Shown here: in pieces, positions 46,250-55,548 of the stretch
Layout of the letters: every line of letters begins with the position of its first letter
Position numbering within the stretch: position 1 is the first letter of the stretch
Assembly (NCBI RefSeq): GCF_030816195.1
Contig: NZ_JAUSXS010000001.1
Span: 5,479,501 to 5,543,500 of the forward strand
DNA from: Pseudomonas sp. W4I3
GTDB taxonomy: Bacteria > Pseudomonadota > Gammaproteobacteria > Pseudomonadales > Pseudomonadaceae
Direction of reading: 5' to 3'
Length of the DNA: 64,000 nt
Position numbers and translations under genes: made by a program
Notes under the pieces: generated by a model
Told to the model about the DNA's origin: nothing
Seen by the model: the letters and a program-made list of their open reading frames with translations, nothing else
Databases searched by the model: none

Positions 46250-46284
46250 GGTTTTCCCTCACGGCTCGCCATTCAAACGATGGC

Positions 46285-46887
46285 TTAGATATTGATGAAG
46301 CTCTTGGGTGGCTGGTGCAGGCTGATCTGGGCATCGTCATAGAGCAGGTTGATCAGCTCGACGATCATGATTGCCGTCAGGCCCCAGATCTTGTATTCGC
46401 CGAACCTGTAGCTTGGCACATACCAACTGCGGCCCTGGTAGTCGATGCGGTGGGTGTGCTCGCGGGGGTCCTGGCGGAAGAAATCCAGCGGGACGCTGAA
46501 GACAGCGGCAATTTCGGCGTCGTTGGCCAGGTATTCGACATAATCCGGGATCACGCCGACGTACGGCGTTACGCGAATGCCATGCAGGGAGATCAACGGG
46601 CTCAACGGCCCGATCACTTCGACCAGCCCCGGCGGCAGGCCGATTTCTTCCTCGGCTTCGCGCAGGGCGGTGAAGATCAGGTCCGGGTCTTCGGGGTCGC
46701 GGCGCCCGCCGGGGAAGGCCACTTCGCCACCGTGGGTCGACAGGCCGCTGGCGCGCAGGGTCAGGATCAGCTCGGGTTCGTCACTGCGGGTAATCGGCAC
46801 CAGCACCGCGGCCTCGGGGAAACGCCCGTCAGTCTCAAGAGTGTGGGGGGTGTGATTGCTTACCCGGCGAAGTAGCTCGTCCAGCAT
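46285..46887 (-). CDS. CoA pyrophosphatase (NUDIX, NudL-like)
   Basis: 200 residues. NUDIX box GGEVAFPGGRRDPEDPDLIFTALREAEEEIGL, with the additional NuCoA motif upstream (ELILTLRASGLSTH). It would cleave CoA or CoA derivatives to 4'-phosphopantetheine and 3',5'-ADP. The start is divergent from the second NUDIX gene. Confidence 0.92.
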   Translation of the reverse strand: MLDELLRRVSNHTPHTLETDGRFPEAAVLVPITRSDEPELILTLRASGLSTHGGEVAFPGGRRDPEDPDLIFTALREAEEEIGLPPGLVEVIGPLSPLISLHGIRVTPYVGVIPDYVEYLANDAEIAAVFSVPLDFFRQDPREHTHRIDYQGRSWYVPSYRFGEYKIWGLTAIMIVELINLLYDDAQISLHQPPKSFINI

Positions 46888-47033
46888 GAGTCATCTCGGT
46901 CTGTTGGCTACCTTGCATCATGCACCAAAGCGGGCAGGCGCCCAAGCCCAAAACCGCTGGCATGTCGCTAAACGACAACTTGCAGGGCCTTGCCCGCCAC
47001 GCCAAGATAGGCCCACTCTCCAGGAACCCCAGC

Positions 47034-47582
47034 ATGAACTTCTGCAGCCAGTGCGGTAAACCGGTTACCCAACGCATTCCCGAAGGCGACGCACGTCTGC
47101 GCTACGTCTGCGACCACTGCTCGACCATTCACTATCAGAACCCCAATATCGTCGCGGGTACCGTACCCGTGTGGGGCGACAAGGTGCTGCTCTGCCGCCG
47201 CGCGATCGAACCGCGCCTGGGTTACTGGACCCTGCCCGCAGGCTTTATGGAAAACGGCGAAACCGTGGAACAGGCCGCCATGCGCGAGACGCTGGAAGAA
47301 GCCTGCGCCCGCGTGCGCAACCTGAGCATCTACACCCTGATCAACGTGCCGCACATCAGCCAGGTGCACATCTTCTATCGCGCCGAGCTGGTCGACCTGG
47401 ACTTCGCCGCCGGCATCGAGAGCCTGGAAGTGAAGCTGTTCGCTGAAGCCGATATCCCTTGGTCCGAGCTGGCTTTCCGCACGGTCGGGCGTACCTTAGA
47501 ATGCTTCTTTGCCGATCGTCGGCAACAGCTGTTCCCGGTGCGCAGCGAGTCCGTGCCACCGCTGTCCAAGCCCGCCCAATAA
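47034..47582 (+). CDS. NUDIX hydrolase with N-terminal zinc ribbon
   Basis: 182 residues from the ATG at 47034 (MNFCSQCGKPV). An N-terminal zinc ribbon (CSQC ... CDHC) precedes the NUDIX box GFMENGETVEQAAMRETLEEACA. Zinc-ribbon NUDIX enzymes like this one are often ADP-ribose or NAD-type pyrophosphatases. Divergent from the CoA pyrophosphatase and 37 bp before the L,D-transpeptidase. Confidence 0.9.
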   Translation: MNFCSQCGKPVTQRIPEGDARLRYVCDHCSTIHYQNPNIVAGTVPVWGDKVLLCRRAIEPRLGYWTLPAGFMENGETVEQAAMRETLEEACARVRNLSIYTLINVPHISQVHIFYRAELVDLDFAAGIESLEVKLFAEADIPWSELAFRTVGRTLECFFADRRQQLFPVRSESVPPLSKPAQ

Positions 47583-47619
47583 CAAGCCGGCCAATCGTCG
47601 CCAAAGGGAAATCGTTTCA

Positions 47620-48123
47620 ATGCGTTGGTTGCTTGCTCTTATCTGCCTGTCGTTCGCTGCCCTGTCCTCGGCCTCCACGGTGGAAACACTCGGCGGCAAA
47701 CCCGTCGAAAAAGTCCTGGTGCTTAAATCCGCCCACCAGTTGCAACTGATCAACGACGGCAAGCCGCTCAAGACCTATCGCATTTCCCTGGGTAAGAACC
47801 CCAAGGGCCACAAGCTGATCGAGGGCGACCGCCGCACCCCTGAAGGCCTTTACTGGATCGACTGGCGCAAGACCAGCGAGCGTTTCAACCTGGCCATGCA
47901 CATTTCCTACCCCAATATCAGCGACGCCGCCCGCGCCCGCCGCGAAGGGGTGAAACCGGGCAGCATGATCATGATCCACGGCACCCCGGACACCGAGGAC
48001 TACCCGGAACAGTGGTTCCACACCCTGGACTGGACCGACGGCTGCATCGGCATGCGCAATGTGGACATGCGTGAGGTCTGGGGCCTGGTCAAGGACGGCA
48101 CCCTGATCGAGATTCGGCCCTGA
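47620..48123 (+). CDS. L,D-transpeptidase family protein (YkuD domain)
   Basis: 167 residues from the ATG at 47620, with a signal peptide MRWLLALICLSFAALSSAS. The YkuD domain covers most of the rest; catalytic His in MIMIHGTPD and the Cys in WTDGCIGMRN. It probably modifies peptidoglycan or anchors proteins in the periplasm. Single domain, with no peptidoglycan-binding module. Confidence 0.9.
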   Translation: MRWLLALICLSFAALSSASTVETLGGKPVEKVLVLKSAHQLQLINDGKPLKTYRISLGKNPKGHKLIEGDRRTPEGLYWIDWRKTSERFNLAMHISYPNISDAARARREGVKPGSMIMIHGTPDTEDYPEQWFHTLDWTDGCIGMRNVDMREVWGLVKDGTLIEIRP

Positions 48124-48237
48124 TACTCGACCGCTCGTAAAATAATTCGAAAATATTTCCTGCCCCGAGCAGCGCTGACCGGCGAATACCAGTTCACGGC
48201 ACACGCTGAGCACTTGCGCACCTGACCAAGACCTCTC

Positions 48238-48254
48238 TAATACCACTTGATACC
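48238..48254 (-). promoter_or_regulatory. Upstream NagR operator candidate
   Basis: The minus strand reads GGTATCAAGTGGTATTA, the inverted partner of the motif at 48312-48329 with one base fewer. Lies about 75 bp upstream of the promoter. Confidence 0.6.
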
Positions 48255-48273
48255 GGGCACCCTTAAGGTGCCC
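48255..48273. other. Perfect hairpin in the nagR upstream region
   Basis: GGGCACC/GGTGCCC with a CTTAA loop, next to the upstream operator candidate. It may end L,D-transpeptidase transcription, though no T run follows. Confidence 0.4.
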
Positions 48274-48304
48274 GTAAACCGTGGCGCGCACCGTTTTGGT
48301 AGCA

Positions 48305-48332
48305 TTGACATGGTATCTAAGTGGTATTAATT
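48305..48332 (+). promoter_or_regulatory. nagR promoter with an overlapping operator candidate
   Basis: TTGACA at 48305-48310 and a weak -10 near 48327-48332 (TTAATT). Between and over them is GGTATCTAAGTGGTATTA (48312-48329), a near copy of the upstream motif. A repressor bound here would block RNA polymerase. The sequence fits the GGTAT-rich sites of GntR/HutC-type regulators. Confidence 0.6.
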
Positions 48333-48384
48333 TTCGGCCATTACCGGGCGACAACACTCCAATAACGCATCGGAAACCTGACAA

Positions 48385-49143
48385 ATGAACCCCATCCTGG
48401 CCTTGCGCCCTGACGACAAGCAATCCACGCCGTTGTACCTGCAACTGGCTCGCAGCCTGGAAGCAGCGATCCATGCCGGCCAGTGGAAATCCGAACAGGC
48501 CCTGCCCTCGGAACGCGCCCTCAGCGAACAGCTGAGCATCTCGCGAGTCACCGCCCGTAAAGCGCTGGAAGTGTTGCTTGCCCAAGGCCTGATTCGCCGC
48601 AGCCAGGGCTCCGGCACCTTTATCACACCGCGCCTGGAGCAACCGCTGTCACGCCTTTCGGGGTTCAGCGAAATGCTCCGGCTCAAGGGCTTTGTGCCCA
48701 GCTCCCAGTGGCTGGAGCGCGACATCACCCCGCCCACCCACGAAGAGCTGATCCGCCTGGGCCTGTCGCCTACCGACAAAGTGGCGCGCCTCAAGCGTTT
48801 GCGCAAAGCCGATGACACCGTGATGGCGATTGAAATGACCACCCTGCCGGCCTCAGTGCTGCCCCATCCACAAGCCATCGGCAATTCGCTGTACGAATAC
48901 CTGGAAGGCATCGGCAAGCCTATCGTGCGGGCGCTGCAGCATATCCAGGCGATCAACGCTTCGGACGAGTTCGCCAAACTGGTGGGCATCGCCCCCGGCA
49001 CCGCCATGCTGCTGATGACCCGCGTGGGCTACACCGCCGACAACACGCCGATTGAAATCACCGACACCTACTGCCGCAACGACTACTACGACTTCGTCGC
49101 AGAGCTGCGCCGTCATGATTATTCCGCTGAACTGCGACTCTAG
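48385..49143 (+). CDS. nagR: GntR/HutC-family regulator of GlcNAc use
   Basis: 252 residues. Winged HTH with SERALSEQLSISRVTARKALEVLLAQGLIRRSQGSGTFI (about 38-80), then a UTRA effector domain (about 95-245) with the family tail YCRNDYYDFVAELRR. First gene of the nag cluster, 10 bp before nagA. Relatives (NagR/DasR-like) repress in the absence of GlcN-6-P or GlcNAc-6-P. Two GGTAT-type motifs upstream are likely its binding sites, implying autoregulation. Confidence 0.92.
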   Translation: MNPILALRPDDKQSTPLYLQLARSLEAAIHAGQWKSEQALPSERALSEQLSISRVTARKALEVLLAQGLIRRSQGSGTFITPRLEQPLSRLSGFSEMLRLKGFVPSSQWLERDITPPTHEELIRLGLSPTDKVARLKRLRKADDTVMAIEMTTLPASVLPHPQAIGNSLYEYLEGIGKPIVRALQHIQAINASDEFAKLVGIAPGTAMLLMTRVGYTADNTPIEITDTYCRNDYYDFVAELRRHDYSAELRL

Positions 49144-49153
49144 AGAACTGCCC

Positions 49154-50260
49154 ATGTCCGAAGACAATATCCTCACGCCCAGCGGCTGGATGCGCGGCCG
49201 CCTGGTGCACGAGCACGGCAAGGTCGTTGCCATTGAAGGCACGCCGTGCAACCCGGCCGACAACGAGCTGCCCTATTTGCTGCCAGGCTTCATCGACCTG
49301 CACGTGCACGGCGGCGGCGGTGCGGACATCATGGAAGGCGCCGAAGCCTTCGAGACCATCACCCGCACCCACGTGCGCTTTGGCACCACCTCGCTGCTCG
49401 CCACTACCATGACCGCGCCGGTCGACGAAATCTCCCGTGTGCTCGGCGAGCTCGGCAGCTTTTGCGAGCAGCGCCCTGCAGGCAGTGCCCGCGTGCTCGG
49501 CGTCCACCTGGAAGGCCCCTACATCAACCCCGGAAAACTCGGCGCCCAACCCAACTTCGCCCACACCGCATTGATGGCCGAAGTCGAAGCCTACCTGCGC
49601 CTGGCGCCGATCCGGGTGATCACCATCGCCCCGGAAATCGCCGGCCATGACAGCCTGATCCGCGCCCTCAGCGAACGCGGCGTGCGCATGCAGATCGGCC
49701 ACACCCTGGGCAGCTATGAAGAAGGCGTGGCCGCCCTCGCCGCCGGCGCCACCAGCTTTACCCATTTGTACAACGCCATGAGCCCGCTGCATCACCGCGA
49801 GCCAGGCATCGTCGGCGCTGCGCTGGCCCACGCCAAATACGCCGAGTTGATCCCCGACCTGCTGCACGTGCACCCCGGCGCCATGCGCGTGGCGCTGCGC
49901 TCGATCCCGTGCCTGTATTGCGTCACCGATTCCACCGCCGCCGCCGGCATGCCCGATGGCGAATACAAGCTGGGCAGCCACACCGTGACCAAGTGCCTGG
50001 GCGGCGTACGCCTGGCTGACGGCACCCTGGCCGGCAGCACCCTGACCATGGACCAGGCGCTGCGCAACCTGGTGAAGATCGGCCTGCCGATCAGCGAAGC
50101 CTCACAACGCCTGTCGCAATTTCCTGCGGATTATCTGGGCCTGGAAGAACGCGGCCGCCTGCAACCCGGCAGCTTTGCCGACTGCGTGCGCCTGGACCGC
50201 TCCCTGACACTCACCGACGTAATGGTCGAAGGAGAAACCATTGACTTCAAAAATGCTTGA
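49154..50260 (+). CDS. nagA: N-acetylglucosamine-6-phosphate deacetylase
   Basis: 368 residues from the ATG at 49154. Amidohydrolase fold: metal-binding GFIDLHVHGGGGADIMEG near residue 45, HLEGPYINPGKLGA, QIGHTLGSYEEG, THLYNAMSPLHHREPG, and the catalytic-Asp segment CVTDSTAAAGMPDGEY. It removes acetate from GlcNAc-6-P to give GlcN-6-P. The next gene starts within its last 20 bases. Confidence 0.97.
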   Translation: MSEDNILTPSGWMRGRLVHEHGKVVAIEGTPCNPADNELPYLLPGFIDLHVHGGGGADIMEGAEAFETITRTHVRFGTTSLLATTMTAPVDEISRVLGELGSFCEQRPAGSARVLGVHLEGPYINPGKLGAQPNFAHTALMAEVEAYLRLAPIRVITIAPEIAGHDSLIRALSERGVRMQIGHTLGSYEEGVAALAAGATSFTHLYNAMSPLHHREPGIVGAALAHAKYAELIPDLLHVHPGAMRVALRSIPCLYCVTDSTAAAGMPDGEYKLGSHTVTKCLGGVRLADGTLAGSTLTMDQALRNLVKIGLPISEASQRLSQFPADYLGLEERGRLQPGSFADCVRLDRSLTLTDVMVEGETIDFKNA

Positions 50261-51263
50261 AGAGGCCCTGGCCTCCTGTGACGCCGTCGCGGCGCAACTG
50301 CAACGCCTGGAGCCGATGCTGGAAGAAGTCGCCGGTCGCCTGCGCCGCCAGCCGCCACAAGTGGCGATGACCGTCGCCCGTGGCAGCTCGGACCATGCCG
50401 CCAGCTACTTCGCCTACCTGGCCATGCAGCACGTGGGGATTCCGGTGGCGTCGCTGCCAATGTCGGTGGTGACGTTGCTGCAGGCCCCGTTGAAGGTCAG
50501 CGGCCAGGTCGCATTTGGTTTCTCCCAGTCGGGGCAAAGCCCGGACCTGGTCAACAGCCTGCGCCTGCTGCGCAAGCGCGGGGCCTTGAGCATCTCGATG
50601 GTCAACGCCGAAGAGTCGCCGCTGGAAGCTGCCTGCGAGTTTCACGTACCGCTGTGCGCCGGGCCTGAACTGAGCGTGGCCGCCACCAAGAGCTTTATCG
50701 CCACCCTCAGCGCCAGCGCATTGCTGGTTGGCCATTGGAACCAGGAAGCCGATCTGCTGCACGCCTGCCAGGCGCTGCCCGAGGGCCTGCGCGACGCCGC
50801 CAAACAGGACTGGCGCGCAGCCATCGAGGCCCTCAAAGACAGTCAGCGCCTGATGGTGATCGGCCGTGGCGCCGGTTTTGCCATCGCCCAGGAAGCCGCG
50901 CTCAAGCTCAAGGAAACCTCGGCGATCCAGGCCGAAGCCTTCAGCAGCGCCGAAGTGCGCCATGGGCCGATGGCCTTGATCGACGAAGACTACCCGTTGC
51001 TGGTGTTCGCCCCACGCGGCGCCGAACAGGCCGGCCTGCTGACCCTGGCCGCCGATATGCGCCAGCGCGGCGCCCGCGTGCTGCTGGCCGCGCCGGACGA
51101 TATCGCCGAACGCGACCTGACCTTAAGCCGCGCCGAACACCCAAGCCTGGACCCGATCCTGGCCATCCAGAGCTTCTATGTCATGGCCGCAGGCCTGGCG
51201 GTTGCGCGTGGGATGAACCCCGATCAGCCACGTCACCTGAGCAAAGTCACTCGCACTCACTGA
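50241..51263 (+). CDS. SIS-domain glucosamine-6-phosphate deaminase (NagB-II type)
   Basis: 340 residues from a TTG at 50241: AAGGAG lies six bases before it, while the in-frame ATG at 50253 is too far from that site. Two SIS domains (about 30-170 and 195-330) with ARGSSDHAASYFAYLAM, AFGFSQSGQSPDLVNSLRLL and AEAFSSAEVRHGPMALIDE, but no N-terminal amidotransferase domain. It resembles the isomerase half of GlmS and probably converts GlcN-6-P to Fru-6-P plus ammonia, replacing classical NagB. It overlaps nagA by 20 bases, giving translational coupling. Confidence 0.9.
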   Translation: MTSKMLEEALASCDAVAAQLQRLEPMLEEVAGRLRRQPPQVAMTVARGSSDHAASYFAYLAMQHVGIPVASLPMSVVTLLQAPLKVSGQVAFGFSQSGQSPDLVNSLRLLRKRGALSISMVNAEESPLEAACEFHVPLCAGPELSVAATKSFIATLSASALLVGHWNQEADLLHACQALPEGLRDAAKQDWRAAIEALKDSQRLMVIGRGAGFAIAQEAALKLKETSAIQAEAFSSAEVRHGPMALIDEDYPLLVFAPRGAEQAGLLTLAADMRQRGARVLLAAPDDIAERDLTLSRAEHPSLDPILAIQSFYVMAAGLAVARGMNPDQPRHLSKVTRTH

Positions 51264-51284
51264 GTCGATTGCCGTGTTTTCCTG

Positions 51285-53813
51285 ATGAGTACCGTGCCCA
51301 TGTCTAACAACAATAACCGACTGACCCTTAGCGCCCCCTTGACTGGACCGGTGCTGGCCCTGGGCAATGTCCCAGACGAAGTGTTCGCCAGCGGCGCCAT
51401 GGGCGACGGTATTGCCATCGATCCGTTGAATGATTGCCTGCACGCGCCGTGTGATGGGGTGATCATCCACGTCGCCCGCACCGGGCATGCGCTGACCCTG
51501 CGTGCCGACAACGGTGCGCAGATACTGATGCACATCGGCATCGACACCGTTGAGCTCAATGGCGAAGGCTTTGCCCTGCTGGTCAAGGAAGGTACCCGGG
51601 TGAGCCAGGGCCAGGCGCTGGTGCAATTCGATCTGGACCGCATTGCGCGCCAGTGCAAGAGCCTGGTGAGCCTGATCATTCTGACCAACAGCGACCGTTT
51701 CGAACTGACCCCCTGCCCGCTCGGCACGGTCAAAGTCGGAGAGCCATTGATGCAGGTGGCGTTGCGTTCAACCGCCCCTGTTCAAGCGGCTGTGGATAAC
51801 TCCAGCGCCGAAGCCAGCGCCAGCGTACGCATCACCCACCGTGGCGGTTTGCATGCGCGCCCCGCGGCGCTGATCCGCAAGACCGCCCAGGGTTTCAGCA
51901 GCCAGTCGCAGCTGCATTTCGGTGACAAGTCGGCAGCCTGTGACAGTTTGATTGGTTTGATGGGGTTGGGCATTGGCGAAGGTGACGAGGTGCGTGTCAG
52001 CTGCCGTGGCAGCGATGCCGACGCGGCTTTGCACGCGTTGATCGCGGCGCTGTCCGTGGCGGTCAGCGAAGAACATCACGCTCCCGTGGTGGCTGCTGTA
52101 CCACGGCGCGCCAGTGTAGAGGCCGATGTGTTGCAAGGCGTTTGTGCAGCGCCCGGCCTGGTGTGTGGCCCGTTGTTCCGTTTGACTGGCGTCGAGCTGC
52201 CCGAAGACACCGGCAACCATTCGGCCAGCGAGCAAACGCAGCGTCTGGACGCGGCACTGGAGCAGGTGCGCGGCGAAATCCGCAGCACCCTGGACCACGC
52301 CCGCCAACGCAAGCACGTCGACGAAGAAGAGATCTTCGCCGCCCACCTCGCCCTGCTGGAAGACCCGGCCCTGCTGCAAGCGGCTGCCGGCGCCATTGCC
52401 CAGGGCAGCGCCGCGACCCACGCCTGGCGTGATGCGATCCAGGCCCAGTGCGCAGTATTGCTGGCGCTGGGCAAGCCCTTGTTTGCCGAACGCACCAACG
52501 ATCTGCGCGACCTGCAACAACGCGTACTGCGGGCGCTGCTGGGCGAAGCCTGGCACTTCGAGTTGCCCGCCGGTTCGATTGTCAGCGCCCATGAACTCAC
52601 GCCCTCCGACCTGCTGCAACTGAGCGAACAGCAGGCCGTGGGGATCTGCATGGCCGAAGGCGGCGCCACGTCCCACGTGGCCATTCTGGCGCGGGGTAAA
52701 GGCTTGCCCTGTTTGGTGGCGCTGGGCGCGGCGGTGCTTGATGTGCCCCAAGGCCAGCGCGTGGTGCTGGACGCCGCCAATGGCCGCCTGGAACTGGCCC
52801 CCAGCGACGCGCGCCATGCCCAGGTGCATCAGATTCGCGATGCGCAGAAGGTGCGCCACCAGCAGCAACAAGCCCAGGCCCACTTGCCAGCGCACACCAC
52901 CGACGGCGTGAGCATTGAAATCGCCGCCAACGTTGCCTCCAGCGCTGAAGCCCAGCTCGCCTTTGAAAACGGCGCCGATGGCGTCGGCCTGTTGCGCACC
53001 GAATTTCTCTTCGTCGACCGCCGCACCGCGCCGGATGAACAGGAACAGCGCCAGGCCTATCAAGCCGTGCTGGATGCCATGGGCGACAAGTCCGTGATCA
53101 TCCGCACCATCGACGTGGGCGGCGACAAGCAACTGGATTACCTGCCGCTGCCCGTCGAAGCCAATCCGGTGCTGGGCCTGCGCGGTATTCGCATGGCCCA
53201 GGTACGCCCGGAACTGCTCGACCAGCAACTGCGCGCGCTGCTGCAAGTCAGCCCGCTGCAGCGTTGCCGCATCCTGCTGCCGATGGTCAGTGAAGTGGAT
53301 GAACTGCTGCAGATCCGCCAGCGCCTGGAGCACCTGTGCCAGGAGCTGGGGCTGGCCCAGCGCCCCGAACTGGGGGTGATGATCGAAGTCCCCGCCGCCG
53401 CGCTGATGGCGGAACAACTGGCCGAGCATGCGGACTTCCTGTCCATCGGCACCAATGACCTGTCGCAGTACACCCTGGCCATGGACCGCGACCACGCCGG
53501 CCTCGCCGCCCGCGTCGATGCGCTGCACCCGGCCTTGCTGCGGCTGATCGCCCAGACTTGCGCCGGTGCGGCGAAACACGCGCGCTGGGTCGGCGTGTGT
53601 GGCGCCCTGGCTTCCGACCCCTTGGCCACGCCGGTGCTGGTCGGCCTGGGCGTCAGCGAGCTGTCGGTGAGCCCGCCGCAGATCGGCGAAATCAAGGACC
53701 GCGTCCGCCACCTGGACGCGGCGCAATGCCGGCAACTGAGCCACGGCCTGCTCAACCTGAGCAGCGCCAAGGCCGTTCGCCAAGCCTGTCAACACCATTG
53801 GCCGCTGAGCTGA
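51285..53813 (+). CDS. PTS fusion protein EIIA(Glc)-HPr-EI (phosphoenolpyruvate-protein phosphotransferase)
   Basis: 842 residues (837 if the ATG at 51300 is used; neither has a strong site). Residues about 10-140 form EIIA-Glc (active His in LMHIGIDTVELNGEGF), 175-260 HPr (His in HRGGLHARPAALI), 285-835 EI (His in MAEGGATSHVAILARG, PEP-binding GADGVGLLRTEFLF and the C-terminal IGTNDLSQYTLAMDRD). It carries phosphate from PEP to EIIA, then to NagE. Such EIIA-HPr-EI fusions are typical of the Pseudomonas GlcNAc PTS (often called NagF or PtsI). Confidence 0.95.
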   Translation: MSTVPMSNNNNRLTLSAPLTGPVLALGNVPDEVFASGAMGDGIAIDPLNDCLHAPCDGVIIHVARTGHALTLRADNGAQILMHIGIDTVELNGEGFALLVKEGTRVSQGQALVQFDLDRIARQCKSLVSLIILTNSDRFELTPCPLGTVKVGEPLMQVALRSTAPVQAAVDNSSAEASASVRITHRGGLHARPAALIRKTAQGFSSQSQLHFGDKSAACDSLIGLMGLGIGEGDEVRVSCRGSDADAALHALIAALSVAVSEEHHAPVVAAVPRRASVEADVLQGVCAAPGLVCGPLFRLTGVELPEDTGNHSASEQTQRLDAALEQVRGEIRSTLDHARQRKHVDEEEIFAAHLALLEDPALLQAAAGAIAQGSAATHAWRDAIQAQCAVLLALGKPLFAERTNDLRDLQQRVLRALLGEAWHFELPAGSIVSAHELTPSDLLQLSEQQAVGICMAEGGATSHVAILARGKGLPCLVALGAAVLDVPQGQRVVLDAANGRLELAPSDARHAQVHQIRDAQKVRHQQQQAQAHLPAHTTDGVSIEIAANVASSAEAQLAFENGADGVGLLRTEFLFVDRRTAPDEQEQRQAYQAVLDAMGDKSVIIRTIDVGGDKQLDYLPLPVEANPVLGLRGIRMAQVRPELLDQQLRALLQVSPLQRCRILLPMVSEVDELLQIRQRLEHLCQELGLAQRPELGVMIEVPAAALMAEQLAEHADFLSIGTNDLSQYTLAMDRDHAGLAARVDALHPALLRLIAQTCAGAAKHARWVGVCGALASDPLATPVLVGLGVSELSVSPPQIGEIKDRVRHLDAAQCRQLSHGLLNLSSAKAVRQACQHHWPLS

Positions 53814-53839
53814 AAACAACAAGAATAGGGAGACACGCC

Positions 53840-55537
53840 ATGTACCAACATTTCATCGAAGGCCTGCAACGCCTGGGCCGCGCCCTGATGCTGCCGATTG
53901 CGATCCTGCCGATCGCCGGCCTCTTGCTGCGCCTGGGCGACACCGACTTGCTCAACATTGCGGTGATGCATGACGCCGGGCAGGCGATCTTCGCCAACCT
54001 GGCGCTGATCTTCGCCATCGGCATCGCCGTCGGCTTTGCCCGCGACAATAACGGTACCGCAGGCCTGGCCGGGGCAATCGGTTACCTGGTGATGATCTCC
54101 ACGCTCAAGGTGATGGACACTTCCATCAACATGGGCATGCTCGCCGGTATCGCCAGCGGCCTGATGGCCGGCGGGCTGTACAACCGCTTCAAGGACATCA
54201 AACTGCCGGAATACCTGGCGTTCTTCGGCGGGCGGCGCTTCGTACCGATTGTCACAGGTTTTTCGGCGGTGGGCCTGGGCGTGATCTTCGGCCTGATCTG
54301 GCCACCGATCCAGCACGGCATCAACAGCTTCGGCGTGTTGCTGATGGAAAGCGGCAGCCTCGGCGCGTTCGTGTTTGGCGTGTTCAACCGCCTGCTGATC
54401 GTCACCGGCCTGCACCATATCCTCAACAACATGGCGTGGTTCGTGTTTGGCAGCTTTACCGACCCGGTAACGGGCGCGGTGGTCACCGGCGACCTGACCC
54501 GCTACTTCGCCGGCGATCCGAAAGGCGGCCAGTTCATGACCGGCATGTTCCCAGTAATGCTGTTCGGCCTGCCGGCCGCGTGCCTGGCCATGTACCGCAA
54601 TGCCCTGCCGGAGCGGCGCAAAGTGATGGGCGGGATTTTCCTGTCGATGGCGCTGACCTCGTTCCTGACCGGGGTAACGGAGCCCATTGAATTCGCGTTC
54701 ATGTTCCTCGCGCCGTTTTTGTACCTGATCCACGCGGTGCTGACCGGCCTGTCGATGGCCGTGACCAATATGCTCAATATCCACCTGGGCTTTACCTTCT
54801 CCGGCGGGTTCATCGACATGGTGCTCGGTTGGGGCAAGTCCACCAATGGCTGGCTGGTGTTCCCGGTTGGCCTGGCTTACGCGCTGATCTACTACTCGGT
54901 CTTCACCTACTGCATCCGCCGCTTCAACCTGAAGACGCCGGGTCGCGAAGATATCCAGGTGGCACAGGCCGAGGTGATGACCGATAACCAGCGGGCCAGT
55001 GCGTATATTCGTGCGCTGGGCGGCGCGGACAATCTGCTCAGCGTGGGCGCGTGCACCACACGTCTGCGCCTGGACATGGTGGATCGCAACAAGGCCGTCG
55101 ATGCTGAGTTGAAAGTCCTGGGCGCCATGGCCGTGGTTCGGCCGGGCAATGGCGGGAGTTTGCAGGTGGTGGTGGGGCCGATGGCCGATAGCATTGCCGA
55201 TGAGATCCGCTTGGCCATGCCTTCGTTTGTCGCCAGTGCGCCTGCGGCGGTGGCGCCTGTGGATAAGCCGGTGGCGGTGGATGTGCAGGAGGCCGGGAAA
55301 TGGCTGAGCGCGTTGGGTGGTCGCGCGAATGTGCGCCAGCTGGAAGCGGTGGCGATGACCCGTTTGCGGGTGGAATTGGCGGACGACTCGGGGTTGTCCG
55401 AGGCGGACCTGACCGCGCTGGGTTGCCAGGGTGTAAGCCAGCTGGACAGCGGTGTTTGGCACCTGTTGATTGGCGACACGGCGTCCGGGTTGGGTCAAGC
55501 ACTGGAGCGGCTGGTCTCTCGCCCAATCAACGCCTGA
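53840..55537 (+). CDS. nagE: GlcNAc PTS permease EIICB
   Basis: 565 residues from the ATG at 53840. The EIIC part (about 1-370) has the substrate-site pieces GLHHILNNMAWFVFGSF and TGVTEPIEFAFMFLAPFLY. The EIIB domain at about 385-465 has the phospho-Cys in VGACTTRLRLDM. A second, EIIB-like domain (about 480-560) has the same shape but VAMTRLRVEL, so no Cys. With the upstream fusion protein it takes up and phosphorylates GlcNAc. A truncated second copy lies at 57644-58580. Confidence 0.95.
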   Translation: MYQHFIEGLQRLGRALMLPIAILPIAGLLLRLGDTDLLNIAVMHDAGQAIFANLALIFAIGIAVGFARDNNGTAGLAGAIGYLVMISTLKVMDTSINMGMLAGIASGLMAGGLYNRFKDIKLPEYLAFFGGRRFVPIVTGFSAVGLGVIFGLIWPPIQHGINSFGVLLMESGSLGAFVFGVFNRLLIVTGLHHILNNMAWFVFGSFTDPVTGAVVTGDLTRYFAGDPKGGQFMTGMFPVMLFGLPAACLAMYRNALPERRKVMGGIFLSMALTSFLTGVTEPIEFAFMFLAPFLYLIHAVLTGLSMAVTNMLNIHLGFTFSGGFIDMVLGWGKSTNGWLVFPVGLAYALIYYSVFTYCIRRFNLKTPGREDIQVAQAEVMTDNQRASAYIRALGGADNLLSVGACTTRLRLDMVDRNKAVDAELKVLGAMAVVRPGNGGSLQVVVGPMADSIADEIRLAMPSFVASAPAAVAPVDKPVAVDVQEAGKWLSALGGRANVRQLEAVAMTRLRVELADDSGLSEADLTALGCQGVSQLDSGVWHLLIGDTASGLGQALERLVSRPINA

Positions 55538-55548
55538 CCGATCGTTCC

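Noticed and set aside
51768..53822. Long open frame opposite the EIIA-HPr-EI fusion, and similar ones opposite nagE, proS, thrC, hom, AmpG and recJ
   Set aside because: All lie wholly within confirmed genes and have low-complexity, Gln/His/Arg-rich translations typical of antisense frames in GC-rich DNA.
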